A DNA stretch of 64,000 nt from an uncultured Eubacteriales bacterium (GTDB lineage: Bacteria > Bacillota > Clostridia > Oscillospirales > Acutalibacteraceae), in assembly GCA_934436505.1 (NCBI GenBank), contig CAKSAP010000005.1, forward strand, positions 1-64,000, given 5' to 3'. Within the stretch, counting starts at the first letter, position 1, and every line of letters begins with the position of its first letter. This document shows positions 23,905-34,163 of the stretch, in pieces. Below the pieces are notes generated by a model. That model searched no databases. It was not told where the DNA came from and worked only from the letters and a program-made list of their open reading frames with translations. The translations under genes and the position numbers were made by a program.

Positions 23905-26061
23905 TTATTCCGCCGTAAGAGTTATTTTCTGATCCTTGGAATATGTGTTATTGTCATGATTCGGAAGCTGTTCAATGACAGTACCGCTTGAAATTTTATT
24001 GTTGTTTTTGTCAAACACGGCAACGTTTGTAAAGCCTGCTTTTTCAAGCGTTTTAACAGCCTCGGAAACGCTCATTCCGACAACATTCGGAACAGAATAT
24101 TTCTCAACATACGGAGTTTTTGAAATATTGGAAAGATCGGCAGGTGTTTTTGTAAAGTCAATGTTACCTGTCATAACGGTCTGATCGTTAATTTTAACGG
24201 TAAATGTAGTTGAGCCCTTACCCTTTACCTCAACGGTTTTTGTTCCGCCTGCAAGTAAAACATCATTGTAGGTCTGGTACGCTTCACTGCCGAGATAAAC
24301 CTTTACGGTACCCGAAGCCGAATTTACGGTCTGAGGAAGATCAATCGTAATCTTCGCCGTGCTTTCGGACGGAGTGCCCGTACTTACATAAATTGTAACC
24401 TCTGCGCCGTTATCCGCTGCTTCGCCGCCCTTAGGAGACTGGTCAACAACCGTTCCTGCCGCCTCTGCGCTGTCGGTATCGGTTACCTTAACCTTAAAGC
24501 CGTCAGCCTTGAGAAGCTCTATTGCAATATCCTTGCTGTAGCCGACAACCTGTGTAACATTCTTCGAGTTGGGATTTTCATCGGTTGAAACATAAATCGT
24601 TACAAGCGAACCCTTCTCTGCATATGAGCCCTCGGACGGATAAATCTCATAAACAACTCCCGGAGTTGCATTCTTGTTATATGAAACGATTGTCTTAACC
24701 TGGAAGCCGCTTTGTTTAAGCTTTGCTTCCGCCTCGCTGACAGAAAGACCCATAATGCCTGAAATTTGAATACTTTGGTCATTATAAGCGATTTCAAGCT
24801 TAATTGTCTTGCCCTTTCTGACTTTTGAATCTGCGTCGGGCGTCTGCTTTATAACCTTGCCTGCTTCAACGTCGGTTGAGAATACAGACTGCGTTTCAAA
24901 CTTGAAATTATCGGTATATTCGGAATTTGACATAATTTCATCGTTGTAATTAAGTCCGACAAAATTAGGAACGGTAACCTTTTGACCGTTTTTGAAAAGT
25001 AGAACGCCGACAAAAATAGCAATGATTACGATAACGCCTGCAATAACTCCGAAGATAATCGGCATAGTCTTATTAGGCTCTTTTTCTTCCTCTTCCTCCT
25101 CTGCGGGAGCAGGCTGAGCCTCATCAGGTTTTGCAACCTGCTGCTTTACTGCACTCGGGATAGCTTTTGTTGCGTCATCGACAAATTTTGTAGGCTCATT
25201 GTCAACGAAGTAATTATAATTGAACTTGATTGACGGATTGCGCTTAAACTCATCAATATCAAGCATCATTTCAGCAGCCGAATGATAGCGGTTATTGGGG
25301 TTTTTCTGCATCGCTCTCATTGTAATCTGCTCAAGTCCAAGCGGAATTTCGGGATTTATTTCACGAGGCGGCTTTGCCTCCTGCTGAAGCTGCATAATTG
25401 CGATTGAAACAGCATTATCCGATTGGAACGGAAGCTGACCTGTAAGCATTTCATACATAACAACGCCGACAGAATAGATGTCAGCCTTATCGTCTGTCAA
25501 TTCGCCTCTTGCCTGCTCGGGGCTGATATAATGAACAGAGCCGATTGCGTCCTCTGTCATTGTTCTTGTATCGCCACGTGAAAATCTTGCGATACCAAAG
25601 TCTGTAACTTTAATAGTGCCATCCTGCAAAAGCATAATGTTCTGCGGTTTAATATCACGGTGGACAATGCCCTTATCGTGTGCGTGCTGGAGAGCAAGAA
25701 GTATCTGACTTACAAAATGTACGGCTTCCTTCCAGTTGATAACCTTCTGCTGCTCGATATATTCTTTAAGAGTAATTCCCTCAACGTATTCCATTACGAT
25801 ATACTGAAGTCTGTCGCCGAAGCTTACGTCGTATACCTTTACAATGTTGGGGTGCGAAAGAACTGCAATTGCCTTTGACTCGTTCTTAAATCTGCGGCGA
25901 AATTCCTCATTGGCAAGAAATTCCTCTTTAAGAATTTTAACCGCAACTATTCTGTCGTCGATATTGTCGTATGCCTTATAAACAACTGCCATACCGCCAA
26001 CGCCGATAATCTCTCTGATTTCATATCTTCCGTCAAGTCTTTTTCCACAATAGTTTTCCAT
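23905..26061 (-). CDS. prkC: Serine/threonine protein kinase with PASTA domains
   Basis: The 718-residue membrane kinase senses muropeptides and controls growth, cell wall synthesis and spore germination in Firmicutes. Residues 1-275 are the kinase domain with VAVKIL, HRDIKPQN and DFGIAR all intact. An acidic linker, one membrane helix at about 331-353 and four PASTA repeats follow outside the cell. Between repeats three and four there is an extra segment of about 90 residues, Ser/Thr-rich and beta-like, not part of standard PASTA arrays. It follows prpC, its phosphatase, by 11 bp. Confidence 0.97.
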   Translation of the reverse strand: MENYCGKRLDGRYEIREIIGVGGMAVVYKAYDNIDDRIVAVKILKEEFLANEEFRRRFKNESKAIAVLSHPNIVKVYDVSFGDRLQYIVMEYVEGITLKEYIEQQKVINWKEAVHFVSQILLALQHAHDKGIVHRDIKPQNIMLLQDGTIKVTDFGIARFSRGDTRTMTEDAIGSVHYISPEQARGELTDDKADIYSVGVVMYEMLTGQLPFQSDNAVSIAIMQLQQEAKPPREINPEIPLGLEQITMRAMQKNPNNRYHSAAEMMLDIDEFKRNPSIKFNYNYFVDNEPTKFVDDATKAIPSAVKQQVAKPDEAQPAPAEEEEEEKEPNKTMPIIFGVIAGVIVIIAIFVGVLLFKNGQKVTVPNFVGLNYNDEIMSNSEYTDNFKFETQSVFSTDVEAGKVIKQTPDADSKVRKGKTIKLEIAYNDQSIQISGIMGLSVSEAEAKLKQSGFQVKTIVSYNKNATPGVVYEIYPSEGSYAEKGSLVTIYVSTDENPNSKNVTQVVGYSKDIAIELLKADGFKVKVTDTDSAEAAGTVVDQSPKGGEAADNGAEVTIYVSTGTPSESTAKITIDLPQTVNSASGTVKVYLGSEAYQTYNDVLLAGGTKTVEVKGKGSTTFTVKINDQTVMTGNIDFTKTPADLSNISKTPYVEKYSVPNVVGMSVSEAVKTLEKAGFTNVAVFDKNNNKISSGTVIEQLPNHDNNTYSKDQKITLTAE

Positions 26062-26072
26062 AATAACACCTC

Positions 26073-26801
26073 TTAATAAGAAATTGCAACAACGGTTATA
26101 TTGTCGCCGCCGCCGTTTTCGTTTGCCATATTGACAAGCAAATCGGCTATCTCATAATACGAATTATTTTTAATTACTTCGCTGAATTCAGCATTTTCAA
26201 CATAGTTTGTAAGTCCGTCGGTACAAAGAAGTATAACTTCATTTTCTGACATATCATACTCACAATAATCAATTTTTATGTTTTCCTCAACCCCGAGAGC
26301 TCTTGTGATAAGATTTTTCCTCGGGTGAGATTTTGCCTGTTCCTGTGTGAGCTTACCTGTTTCAACAAGTGCCTGCACAACGGTATGGTCTTTCGTAAGC
26401 TGTGCTACGGTATCGTCCTTGATAGAGTAAGCTCTGCTGTCTCCTGCGTGAGCAATATGAGCAACACCGTCGGCAACAACACAACATACAACAGTCGTGC
26501 CCATTCCTTCAAGCTCTTTATTGGCTTTACCCATATCGTAAACGCTTATATTTGCGGCAGTAATCGCCGTCATAATCATATTCTTTATCGATTTCGGGCT
26601 CATTCCCGTTCTGTATGCAGAATTTATCTTTTCGGAAATAACCTTAACCGCCGTCGAAGAAGCGACACTTCCGCCTGCGGCACCGCCCATTCCGTCACAG
26701 ACAACAGCCCAAGCCACCGAGCCGGGTAATTCGCCTGTTACATATGAATCCTGATTGGTGCTACGCTTTTTTCCGATGTCGGTTTTTGCAACAATTTTCA
26801 A
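26073..26801 (-). CDS. prpC: PP2C-type protein phosphatase
   Basis: The 242-residue manganese-dependent phosphatase reverses PrkC phosphorylation. PP2C motifs are present in order: TDIGKKRSTNQDS, VVCDGMGG, HAGDSRAY, LLCTDGLT and GGGDNITVV, so all metal-binding aspartates are kept. It sits between rlmN (15 bp) and prkC (11 bp) in the operon. Confidence 0.97.
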   Translation of the reverse strand: MKIVAKTDIGKKRSTNQDSYVTGELPGSVAWAVVCDGMGGAAGGSVASSTAVKVISEKINSAYRTGMSPKSIKNMIMTAITAANISVYDMGKANKELEGMGTTVVCCVVADGVAHIAHAGDSRAYSIKDDTVAQLTKDHTVVQALVETGKLTQEQAKSHPRKNLITRALGVEENIKIDYCEYDMSENEVILLCTDGLTNYVENAEFSEVIKNNSYYEIADLLVNMANENGGGDNITVVAISY

Positions 26802-26816
26802 TGCCTGTATCCTCCG

Positions 26817-27851
26817 TTAGAGATTTTCCTTCTTTGCTCTGAGCTGACCGCAAGAGGCGTTAATATCACTGCCGAGTGTACGTCTGACTGTAACGGTAAG
26901 TCCGTGACGCTCCAAAACAGAAATAAACCTCTTTATGTTCTTTTCGTTACTTCTCTCATAATTATTCTCCCTGACATTATTGACAGGAATAAGATTTATA
27001 TGACATAACATACCCGAAAGCCTTGATGCCAATTCTTCGGCACATTCAACCGAGTCATTAAAAGAATCTATCATTGCATATTCAAACGAAATCCTGCGTG
27101 ACGTAACCTTTGTGTAATAACGGCAAGCGGTTAAAAGCTCTTCGATATTCCACTTTGAGTTTACAGGCATAGTCTGCGATCTGATTTTATCATTCGGTGC
27201 GTGAAGAGAAATAGAAAGCGTTAAGCCGAGCTTTTTCTCCGCAAGCTCATAAATTCTCGGAACAACACCGCAGGTTGAAAGCGAAATATGCCTCATGCTT
27301 ATATTAAGACCTTTTTCGTCCGTCACAAGCTCCAAGAAACGCATAACATTATCATAATTGTCAAGCGGTTCGCCTGTGCCCATAAGGACAATATGCGATA
27401 TTTTAATGCCTAAATCACTCTGCGCCGTATAAATCTCCGAAAGTATCTCGCTTGCGGTCAAATGGCGTTTGAAGCCGCCGATTGCAGAAGCGCAAAACTT
27501 ACAGCCCATTTTACAGCCGAGCTGTGTGGATACGCATATCGAATATCCGTATTTATATTTCATAACAACACATTCGACAAACTCGCCCTTGCCAAGCTCA
27601 AAAAGGTACTTAACGGTTTCATCAAGCTTTGAGCAAAGCTTCGTATCGATTGTGCAATTCCTGATAACAAATCTTTCGTCAAGAGCCTGACGCAAATCCT
27701 TTGAGAGATTGGACATTTCAGAAAAATCTCTGACTCCCTTTTCAAAAAGCCAAGAGTATATCTGATCTGTTCTGAATTTAGGAAGCCCAAGCGCTTTAAT
27801 TTCTTCTGCAAGCTCTTGATAATTTAACGAACGTATATCAATTTTTTCCAA
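26817..27851 (-). CDS. rlmN: Dual-specificity RNA methyltransferase RlmN
   Basis: The 344-residue radical-SAM enzyme makes 2-methyladenosine at A2503 of 23S rRNA and A37 of tRNAs. The CxxxCxxC cluster motif is at about 113-120 (CKMGCKFC), followed by GEPLDNYDN. The catalytic Cys near the C-terminus is in ASCGQLR. It starts 1 bp after rsmB. Confidence 0.97.
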   Translation of the reverse strand: MEKIDIRSLNYQELAEEIKALGLPKFRTDQIYSWLFEKGVRDFSEMSNLSKDLRQALDERFVIRNCTIDTKLCSKLDETVKYLFELGKGEFVECVVMKYKYGYSICVSTQLGCKMGCKFCASAIGGFKRHLTASEILSEIYTAQSDLGIKISHIVLMGTGEPLDNYDNVMRFLELVTDEKGLNISMRHISLSTCGVVPRIYELAEKKLGLTLSISLHAPNDKIRSQTMPVNSKWNIEELLTACRYYTKVTSRRISFEYAMIDSFNDSVECAEELASRLSGMLCHINLIPVNNVRENNYERSNEKNIKRFISVLERHGLTVTVRRTLGSDINASCGQLRAKKENL

Positions 27852-27852
27852 A

Positions 27853-29133
27853 TTATATTCTCCTGAATACCGCTATAAAAAATCCGTCGGAATTGTTTAT
27901 GTGTGGGAATAAAGTCAAATAGTCCTTATGCTTTTCAAAATTAGAATGTTCAGATAAAAATCTATCGCAAACATCTTCATTTTCTGCCTTGTTGAGTGAG
28001 CAGGTTGAATAAACAAGCAACCCGTCAGGCTTTAGATATTCGGACGCATTGATTAAAATATTATACTGTGTTTGTGTCAATTTGTCAATTAAGTCAAGGC
28101 TTTTATAGCGTATTTCAGGCTTTTTGCCTATAACGCCGAGCCCCGAGCACGGCACGTCGCAAAGCACTCTGTCGGCAGTTCCGATTAAATCCTCTCTTAA
28201 AGAAAGAGCGTCGCCCTGCTGAGCCGAAACAATATCAATTCCGAGCCTTTCGGCACCCTCCGAAATCAGCTTAACTCTGTGCTCATACAAGTCGAAGGCA
28301 TATATTTTGCCTTTATTCTTCATATATTGTGCGGCGGTAAAGGTTTTTCCGCCCGGAGCCGAGCAAACATCAATAAAAGTCATATTTTCGTCCAATTCAA
28401 GACTTTTTACGCAAATTGCCGAAGCAATATCCTGAACGTGAAAAAGACCGTCTGCAAACTGCGGCAATCGCTCAACAGCACAATGCGTTTTGAACTCAAA
28501 GTGGTTTTCAATATTTTCACAGGGAGAAATTTCTGTTTTTTCATCCTCCAAAGACCTTTTAAGACTGTCAAAATCGGTTTTAAGTGTATTTACCCTTGCA
28601 AAAATCCTCTGTTCGCCGATAGAGTGGCTTAAAATCCCCTCGGTATTTTCCACGCCGTAGTCCTTACAGTAGTGTGAAACCAAATCATACGGGCATGAAT
28701 AACGAATACTCATATCGTAAACGGGGTCATCGGTTTTTGGATATTCAAGCTTATCCGCCGATACCTTTCGCAATACGGAATTTACAAGACCCGATGCAAA
28801 AGCACAGCTGTTATTCTTTGTAAGCTTTACGCTTTCGTTAACAGCGGCTGAATTGGGAACGGAATCCATAAATTTAAGCTGATAAGCACCCATTCTTAAA
28901 ATGGTAAGCACTTCCGGCTTGAGTTTTTTTATCGGCTGACGTAAATATTTTGATAAGATGTAATCAAGTGTAATCAGACGCTCTGTTACGCCGTAGACAA
29001 GAGCCGTAACAAAGGATGCCGAATATACCTCATCCGCATTACTTTTCAAATAAGAATCCAATAAAAGATTGGTATATGCCTTGTCTTTTTCTATTTTGTT
29101 GAGTATTTTGAAAGCTGACTGTCTGTCGTTCAT
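27853..29133 (-). CDS. rsmB: 16S rRNA m5C methyltransferase RsmB
   Basis: A 426-residue protein with an N-terminal NusB-like RNA-binding domain and a C-terminal SAM methyltransferase domain. Motifs are VCSAPGGKT (SAM), CDVPCSGLG (motif IV Cys) and STCSLNKAEN (catalytic Cys, motif VI). Its ATG overlaps the fmt stop (ATGA), so the two are translated together. Confidence 0.96.
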   Translation of the reverse strand: MNDRQSAFKILNKIEKDKAYTNLLLDSYLKSNADEVYSASFVTALVYGVTERLITLDYILSKYLRQPIKKLKPEVLTILRMGAYQLKFMDSVPNSAAVNESVKLTKNNSCAFASGLVNSVLRKVSADKLEYPKTDDPVYDMSIRYSCPYDLVSHYCKDYGVENTEGILSHSIGEQRIFARVNTLKTDFDSLKRSLEDEKTEISPCENIENHFEFKTHCAVERLPQFADGLFHVQDIASAICVKSLELDENMTFIDVCSAPGGKTFTAAQYMKNKGKIYAFDLYEHRVKLISEGAERLGIDIVSAQQGDALSLREDLIGTADRVLCDVPCSGLGVIGKKPEIRYKSLDLIDKLTQTQYNILINASEYLKPDGLLVYSTCSLNKAENEDVCDRFLSEHSNFEKHKDYLTLFPHINNSDGFFIAVFRRI

Positions 29134-30059
29134 TCGCTCAAAACCGAGCCTTTCTCAATTTTATGTCCTAAAAGAAAATCCTTCGAGCTCATACGCTTTT
29201 TGCCCTCTGCCTGAACAGAAAGAATATCAACGCAAATACCGTCTCCGCAAGCAACGGAAATAACACCGTCGGTTGAAACAACAGTTCCCGGCGCAAGAGT
29301 TGTTTTACCGCCTATAACAGATGAATGAAGCTTTAATTTTTTACCGTTAAGCGTTGCGGTTGCTACGGGCCACGGAGATAATCCTCTTATATGATTGTGA
29401 ACCTCCTGTGCGCTCTTTGTAAAATCGGTCGGGCAAAGAGCCTTTGAGAGCATTGGCGAGTAATTTGAAAGCGAATCATCCTGCTTTACAGGCTTCATGG
29501 AATTTGCTTTAACCTCAGCTATCGTCTTACTCATAACATCAGCGCCCATTATCGAAAGTGCGTCGTGAAGCTCTCCTGCGTTCATATTTTCGGTTATTTC
29601 AATTTTCTCGGACAGAAGCATATCGCCCGTGTCAAGCCCCTCATTCATAAGCATTGAGGTAACACCCGTAACCTTTTCGCCGTTTAATATCGACCATTGA
29701 ATAGGCGCAGCACCTCTGTATGCAGGTAAAAGCGAAGCGTGAATATTTATTGAATTATACTTTGGAAAATATAAAATTTCCTTTGGAAGTATTTTTCCGT
29801 ATGCCACTACAATTGTTAAGTCGGGGTTGAGCGTTTCCATAATTTTCAACGCTTTTCCATCCTTCATTGACTTAGGCTGAAAAACAGGGATATTGTGCTT
29901 TATCGCACACTCCTTGACGGGCGAAAACGCCATTTCATAGCCTCTGCCCTTCGGTTTATCGGGTTGAGTGAACACTCCGACAACCTCTTCCCCGTCCGAA
30001 ATAAGTCTTTCAAGACACGGCACGGAAAAATCGGGTGTTCCCATAAATACAATTTTCAT
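29130..30059 (-). CDS. fmt: Methionyl-tRNA formyltransferase
   Basis: The 309-residue enzyme formylates initiator Met-tRNA using 10-formyl-tetrahydrofolate. It starts MKIVFMGTPDFSVP and has HASLLPAYRGAAP at about 105-117, containing the catalytic His, and a C-terminal OB-like domain. It pairs functionally with def, which lies 57 bp upstream. Confidence 0.97.
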   Translation of the reverse strand: MKIVFMGTPDFSVPCLERLISDGEEVVGVFTQPDKPKGRGYEMAFSPVKECAIKHNIPVFQPKSMKDGKALKIMETLNPDLTIVVAYGKILPKEILYFPKYNSINIHASLLPAYRGAAPIQWSILNGEKVTGVTSMLMNEGLDTGDMLLSEKIEITENMNAGELHDALSIMGADVMSKTIAEVKANSMKPVKQDDSLSNYSPMLSKALCPTDFTKSAQEVHNHIRGLSPWPVATATLNGKKLKLHSSVIGGKTTLAPGTVVSTDGVISVACGDGICVDILSVQAEGKKRMSSKDFLLGHKIEKGSVLSE

Positions 30060-30116
30060 ATTTTTAACCTTTCTGCTGATAAGTTTTTAAGCCGATTACA
30101 GCTTTTAAGGCTTTTA

Positions 30117-30599
30117 TTAGTCTATGTCGTTTTCCAATTTAATTTGGTTTATAACCTCTTCGGGTGCAAGCCTTTCGGTGTAAAGATGTCCGTCAAGATG
30201 GTCAATTTCATGGCAAAAGGCTCTTGCTTTAAGCCCCTCTCCCTTGTACTGACACCATCTGCCGTCTCTGTTTTGCGCCTTAACCTTTACGCACATAGGA
30301 CGCTTGGTGACGCCGCTTTGACCCGGCAAGGAAAGGCAGCCCTCAACCTCGTACTGTTCGCCTGTTGCCTCGATAATTTCGGGATTGATAAGCTCCAAAA
30401 GTCCGTCTCCGACATCTACAAGCACAACTCTTTTGAGAACGCCTACCTGAACAGCAGCAAGACCGCAGCCCTCGGCTTTATATAAGGTATCCTTCATATC
30501 ATCAAGCAAAATATCAAGTCTTTCATCAAATACCTCAACCTTTCTGCTTGTCTTTTTTAATATCGGGTCATCATTTATTCTGATTTGTCTTATAGCCAT
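30117..30599 (-). CDS. def: Peptide deformylase
   Basis: The start is placed at the ATG at 30,599, with GAGGTG 6 nt upstream; an upstream GTG falls inside that site. The 160-residue metalloenzyme removes the formyl group from new proteins. All three motifs are visible: GCGLAA at 44-49, EGCLS at 86-90 and HEIDH at 130-134. It lies 10 bp after priA. Confidence 0.97.
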   Translation of the reverse strand: MAIRQIRINDDPILKKTSRKVEVFDERLDILLDDMKDTLYKAEGCGLAAVQVGVLKRVVLVDVGDGLLELINPEIIEATGEQYEVEGCLSLPGQSGVTKRPMCVKVKAQNRDGRWCQYKGEGLKARAFCHEIDHLDGHLYTERLAPEEVINQIKLENDID

Positions 30600-30609
30600 T
30601 TTATACACC

Positions 30610-33072
30610 TCAAAACATATTTTCGGGATTTATATCCGCAAAAACGGTTACATCCTTAAATTTTCTGTCGTTCATATAATTTTTAAGTAATGTAGAAATA
30701 TACGCCCTGAACTTTGCGTTATTTTTACATTTGATTATCACTCTGTTACGGTATTTATCCGCAACCTTTTCAATTCTCGGCGCAATCGGACTTAAAAGAA
30801 TTATTCCGAGGTCGGGATAACCGTAGCCGTGCAAATATTTCGCACTTTCAAAAAAGCTCTCCGCCGCTTGCTTGGTAAGTGCTTCATCCTTACCTACAAA
30901 GTTTACGGAACAGAAATCACAGTACGGCGGATAAATCAAAGCCTTTCTTATCACTATTTCAGAGTTAAAGAAGGACTCATAATCCTGCTTGGCAGCCAAG
31001 CGTATAATCTCATTATCGGGGAAACCTGTTTGAATGATAGCTTTTCCTTTAACATCTCCCCTACCTGCTCTGCCGACAACCTGCGTTAGCAAATCAAATG
31101 CCCTTTCGGCACTTTTATAATCGTCGTTAAACAACTGCTGATCTACCGAAACAACGCCTACAAGCGTAACATTCGGAAAATCAAGTCCCTTTGCAACCAT
31201 TTGAGTACCGACTAAAATATCATATTTGCCGTCCGCAAAATCTTTAAGAGAGTTTTCAAACGAATAACGTGCCGACGTTGAATCGGTGTCAAGCCTCAAT
31301 ACATTTGCATCAGGGAACTTTTCGTGAAGCTCGTCCTCAAGCTTCTGTGTACCGAAGCCCGAATATACAACAGCTTTTTCGCCGCAATAAGAACAGGTTT
31401 CTGTAAACGGCTCGGAATATCCGCAATAATGGCACATTAAGCGTCTGTTTTTTGAATGATAGGTCAATGAAATGCTGCAATGCGGACAAACCTTAACCTT
31501 GCCGCAGGCTCCGCAAGAGGCAAAGGTATTAAAGCCTCGTCTGTTTAATAAAAGAATAGATTGTCTGTGTTGAGAAAGAGCCTCGCCGATTGCATTTTCA
31601 AGCTCCTGCGAAAGATTTTTACGCACCTTTGAATCGGCAGCATATTTCATTTCGGTTGTAATTACCTCGGGTAAAACCGCATTACCGTATCGCTCGTCGA
31701 TAACACTGAGAGAAATTGAGCCGCTTTTTGCCGCCGCATAATCCGATATTGACGGAGTTGCCGAAGCAAGCACAAGCAGGCAATCGTTGTATTTAGCTCT
31801 GAATTTTGCAACGTCCTTTGCATTGTATCTCGGGGTCATTTCCGATTTATAAGAGGCTTCCTGCTCCTCGTCAATTATAATAAGACCTAAATTTTCCGTC
31901 GGTGCAAAAACTGCCGAACGTGTACCGACTGCAATTTTTGCCTTGTTTTCGTAAACTCTTTTCCATTCGTCCTTGCGTTCACCCATTGAAAGTCCGCTGT
32001 GGAAAACAGCGACGTCATCGCCGTATCTCTCATAAAAAATCGAGAGCATCTGCGGCGTCAATGAGATTTCGGGAACCATAAAAATAACGGATTTACCGTC
32101 TTTTATCGCATCGTCAATAAGCTTAAGATAAACGGTAGTTTTGCCCGAGCCCGTTACTCCGAACAAAAGCGACGTATGAGCCTTGCCCTCTCGATATTTT
32201 TCGGACAATTCCGAATAAGCTTTATTCTGCTTATCGGAAAGGACTAATTCCTTGCTCTTATGAAGTCCTTTTTGAATTTTAGGCTTACGGTATGTTTCGT
32301 TTTCAAAAACCTCAATAATGCCCTTTTTCTGCAATGTAACGACAACGGCATAGGTAACACCGGTAAAATAACAAATTTCCTTAACGCTTGCAGAGCCGAT
32401 ATCCTCAAGTAATTTTATAACAGACTTTTGTTTAGCCGAAAACTTCGGTAACGATTCACTTTCAAAGTAAAACTCGGTAAGTCTTGCGGTTTTAACGGAA
32501 GCGTTTCCGACTCTTTCAACCGAAAAAGCATTGCTGATAATATAACCCTTTGAGCATAAGTCTTTTACGGTATCGGAATTTTTGTCAAAGCCTAAATCCT
32601 TAATGATTTTATTTTCAAAAACATAATCCTTTGTTTTCAAGTATTCAATAACAGCACGCTCGTCCTCGGAAAGCTTCATATCCTCATCATATACAAAATT
32701 GGGATTTAACATATATGAGTTTACAAATTTCAGCCCGAAACCCGACGGCAGCATAGCCTTTGCACCGTCATATAAAGTGCAAAAGGTCTGCTCCTTTAAG
32801 AAAACGGCAAGCCTCAGCATTTCATTATTAAGAAGCGGCGCCGTATCAAGCACCGCAGAAATACTTTTAAGCTCAACACTTGCTTTATTTTCACGAAGCG
32901 CAAAGACAATGCCCTGTCTTTTTGTATTTCCACGTCCAAAGGGCACAAGAACTCTGACTCCCGCTTTAACCTCAGAACGCAAAAAATCGGGAATGGCATA
33001 ATCAAATGCCTCATCAAAGCTGTAAGCTGTGTTTTCCACCGCTACCTTAGCAATGATTTCGGTCATAGACAT
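30610..33072 (-). CDS. priA: Primosomal protein N' (replication restart helicase PriA)
   Basis: The ATG at 33,072 sits just after GGGAGGTGG (an ATG two codons later is also possible), giving 820 residues. PriA reloads the replicative helicase at stalled forks. It has an N-terminal DNA-binding domain, Walker A GVTGSGKT at about 303-310, DEEQEASYK, and a zinc-binding insertion with eight cysteines in C-x2-C pairs. It directly follows rpoZ; coaBC, which sits there in Bacillus, is absent. Confidence 0.97.
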   Translation of the reverse strand: MSMTEIIAKVAVENTAYSFDEAFDYAIPDFLRSEVKAGVRVLVPFGRGNTKRQGIVFALRENKASVELKSISAVLDTAPLLNNEMLRLAVFLKEQTFCTLYDGAKAMLPSGFGLKFVNSYMLNPNFVYDEDMKLSEDERAVIEYLKTKDYVFENKIIKDLGFDKNSDTVKDLCSKGYIISNAFSVERVGNASVKTARLTEFYFESESLPKFSAKQKSVIKLLEDIGSASVKEICYFTGVTYAVVVTLQKKGIIEVFENETYRKPKIQKGLHKSKELVLSDKQNKAYSELSEKYREGKAHTSLLFGVTGSGKTTVYLKLIDDAIKDGKSVIFMVPEISLTPQMLSIFYERYGDDVAVFHSGLSMGERKDEWKRVYENKAKIAVGTRSAVFAPTENLGLIIIDEEQEASYKSEMTPRYNAKDVAKFRAKYNDCLLVLASATPSISDYAAAKSGSISLSVIDERYGNAVLPEVITTEMKYAADSKVRKNLSQELENAIGEALSQHRQSILLLNRRGFNTFASCGACGKVKVCPHCSISLTYHSKNRRLMCHYCGYSEPFTETCSYCGEKAVVYSGFGTQKLEDELHEKFPDANVLRLDTDSTSARYSFENSLKDFADGKYDILVGTQMVAKGLDFPNVTLVGVVSVDQQLFNDDYKSAERAFDLLTQVVGRAGRGDVKGKAIIQTGFPDNEIIRLAAKQDYESFFNSEIVIRKALIYPPYCDFCSVNFVGKDEALTKQAAESFFESAKYLHGYGYPDLGIILLSPIAPRIEKVADKYRNRVIIKCKNNAKFRAYISTLLKNYMNDRKFKDVTVFADINPENMF

Positions 33073-33102
33073 ACCACCTCCCGACAACATTTACCGATAA
33101 AA

Positions 33103-33315
33103 TTATAAATATCTGATTTCTTCCGGCTCGATAACCTTGATTTTGCCCTGAACAATTTCATCAAGTGCAAGGCTTACAGGCTTTTCTGTGAGAATTTCGC
33201 CGTTTGCTTCAGCCTCTTCAGAAATTTCTCTCGCTCTTTTTGCCGTTGCGATAACAAGCGAATAACGGCTGAGATGATTTGATAAAACTTTTGTTAAATT
33301 TGGATTGAATACCAT
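33103..33315 (-). CDS. rpoZ: RNA polymerase omega subunit
   Basis: A 70-residue omega subunit with the conserved SRYSLVIATAKRAREI core and a K-P-V-S-L-A-L-D-E-I segment; it helps fold and assemble the beta' subunit. It follows gmk by 22 bp, as in most Firmicutes. Confidence 0.94.
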   Translation of the reverse strand: MVFNPNLTKVLSNHLSRYSLVIATAKRAREISEEAEANGEILTEKPVSLALDEIVQGKIKVIEPEEIRYL

Positions 33316-33337
33316 AAATATTACCTCTCTGAATATT

Positions 33338-33895
33338 TTAATTATCTAAGATTTTAAGAACTTCGTTAGCTGCGTTTTCAAGATTATCATTTACGATTAT
33401 ATAATCATAATCAACGCTTTTTTCAATCTCGGAAGTCGCAATTTCCATTCGTCTGATAAGGTCCTCTTCGTTTTCGGTGCCTCTGTTACGAAGCCTTTGC
33501 TCAAGAACCTCTATTGACGGCGGCATTATAAATATTGCAACAGATTCCTCCGGATACATCTTTTTGATATTTTCCGCACCGTGAACCTCGATTTTAAGAA
33601 TAACGGTTTCGCCCTCGTTCAACCAATTATCAATCGGCTCTTTCGGTGTACCGTAAAGATTAACGCCGTATTGAGTATATTCGAGAACGCCGTTGTTGTC
33701 AATCATATTTTCAAATCTGTCACGTGATATGAAGAAATAATCAACGCCGTCAACCTCATTTTCTCTCTTTTTCCTTGTTGTAATCGACACAGAGTGACGA
33801 ATTTCAGGCTTCTTTTCCAAGAGAATATCAAGTAAAGTATCTTTTCCGACTCCCGAAGGACCCGAGAAAAGAACAAGTCTTCCTTTTTTATTCAT
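33338..33895 (-). CDS. gmk: Guanylate kinase
   Basis: The 185-residue enzyme phosphorylates GMP to GDP. The P-loop is GPSGVGKDT at 11-19, and the GMP-binding region (SITTRKKRENEVDGVDYFF) and lid are intact. It overlaps the remA stop by 8 bp. Confidence 0.97.
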   Translation of the reverse strand: MNKKGRLVLFSGPSGVGKDTLLDILLEKKPEIRHSVSITTRKKRENEVDGVDYFFISRDRFENMIDNNGVLEYTQYGVNLYGTPKEPIDNWLNEGETVILKIEVHGAENIKKMYPEESVAIFIMPPSIEVLEQRLRNRGTENEEDLIRRMEIATSEIEKSVDYDYIIVNDNLENAANEVLKILDN

Positions 33896-34151
33896 TTATC
33901 GGTTCCTCCGTATCGTTTTCTTCATTAAATCTGCTTAAAATTTTCTCCGTTTGGAGATAGGACAAAATAACATGATTGCTGTCGGTAATAATTACCGCCC
34001 TTGTCCGCCTTCCCTGCGTGGCGTCAATCAAAAGCTTTTCATCCTTTGCGTCCTGTATCAATCGCTTAACAGGTGCCGATTCGGGATTTACAACTGAAAG
34101 CACACGGCTTGCGTTTACCGCATTACCGAAGCCGATGTTTACAAGTTTCAT
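33888..34151 (-). CDS. remA: Extracellular matrix regulator RemA (DUF370)
   Basis: The 87-residue DNA-binding protein starts MKLVNIGFGNAVNASRV and has the D-A-T-Q-G-R-R-T-R-A-V region typical of RemA, which in Bacillus forms rings and activates biofilm matrix and osmoprotection genes. The conserved place between yicC and gmk supports the call. Its targets in this organism are not known. Confidence 0.93.
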   Translation of the reverse strand: MKLVNIGFGNAVNASRVLSVVNPESAPVKRLIQDAKDEKLLIDATQGRRTRAVIITDSNHVILSYLQTEKILSRFNEENDTEEPINE

Positions 34152-34163
34152 TTTACAACTTCC

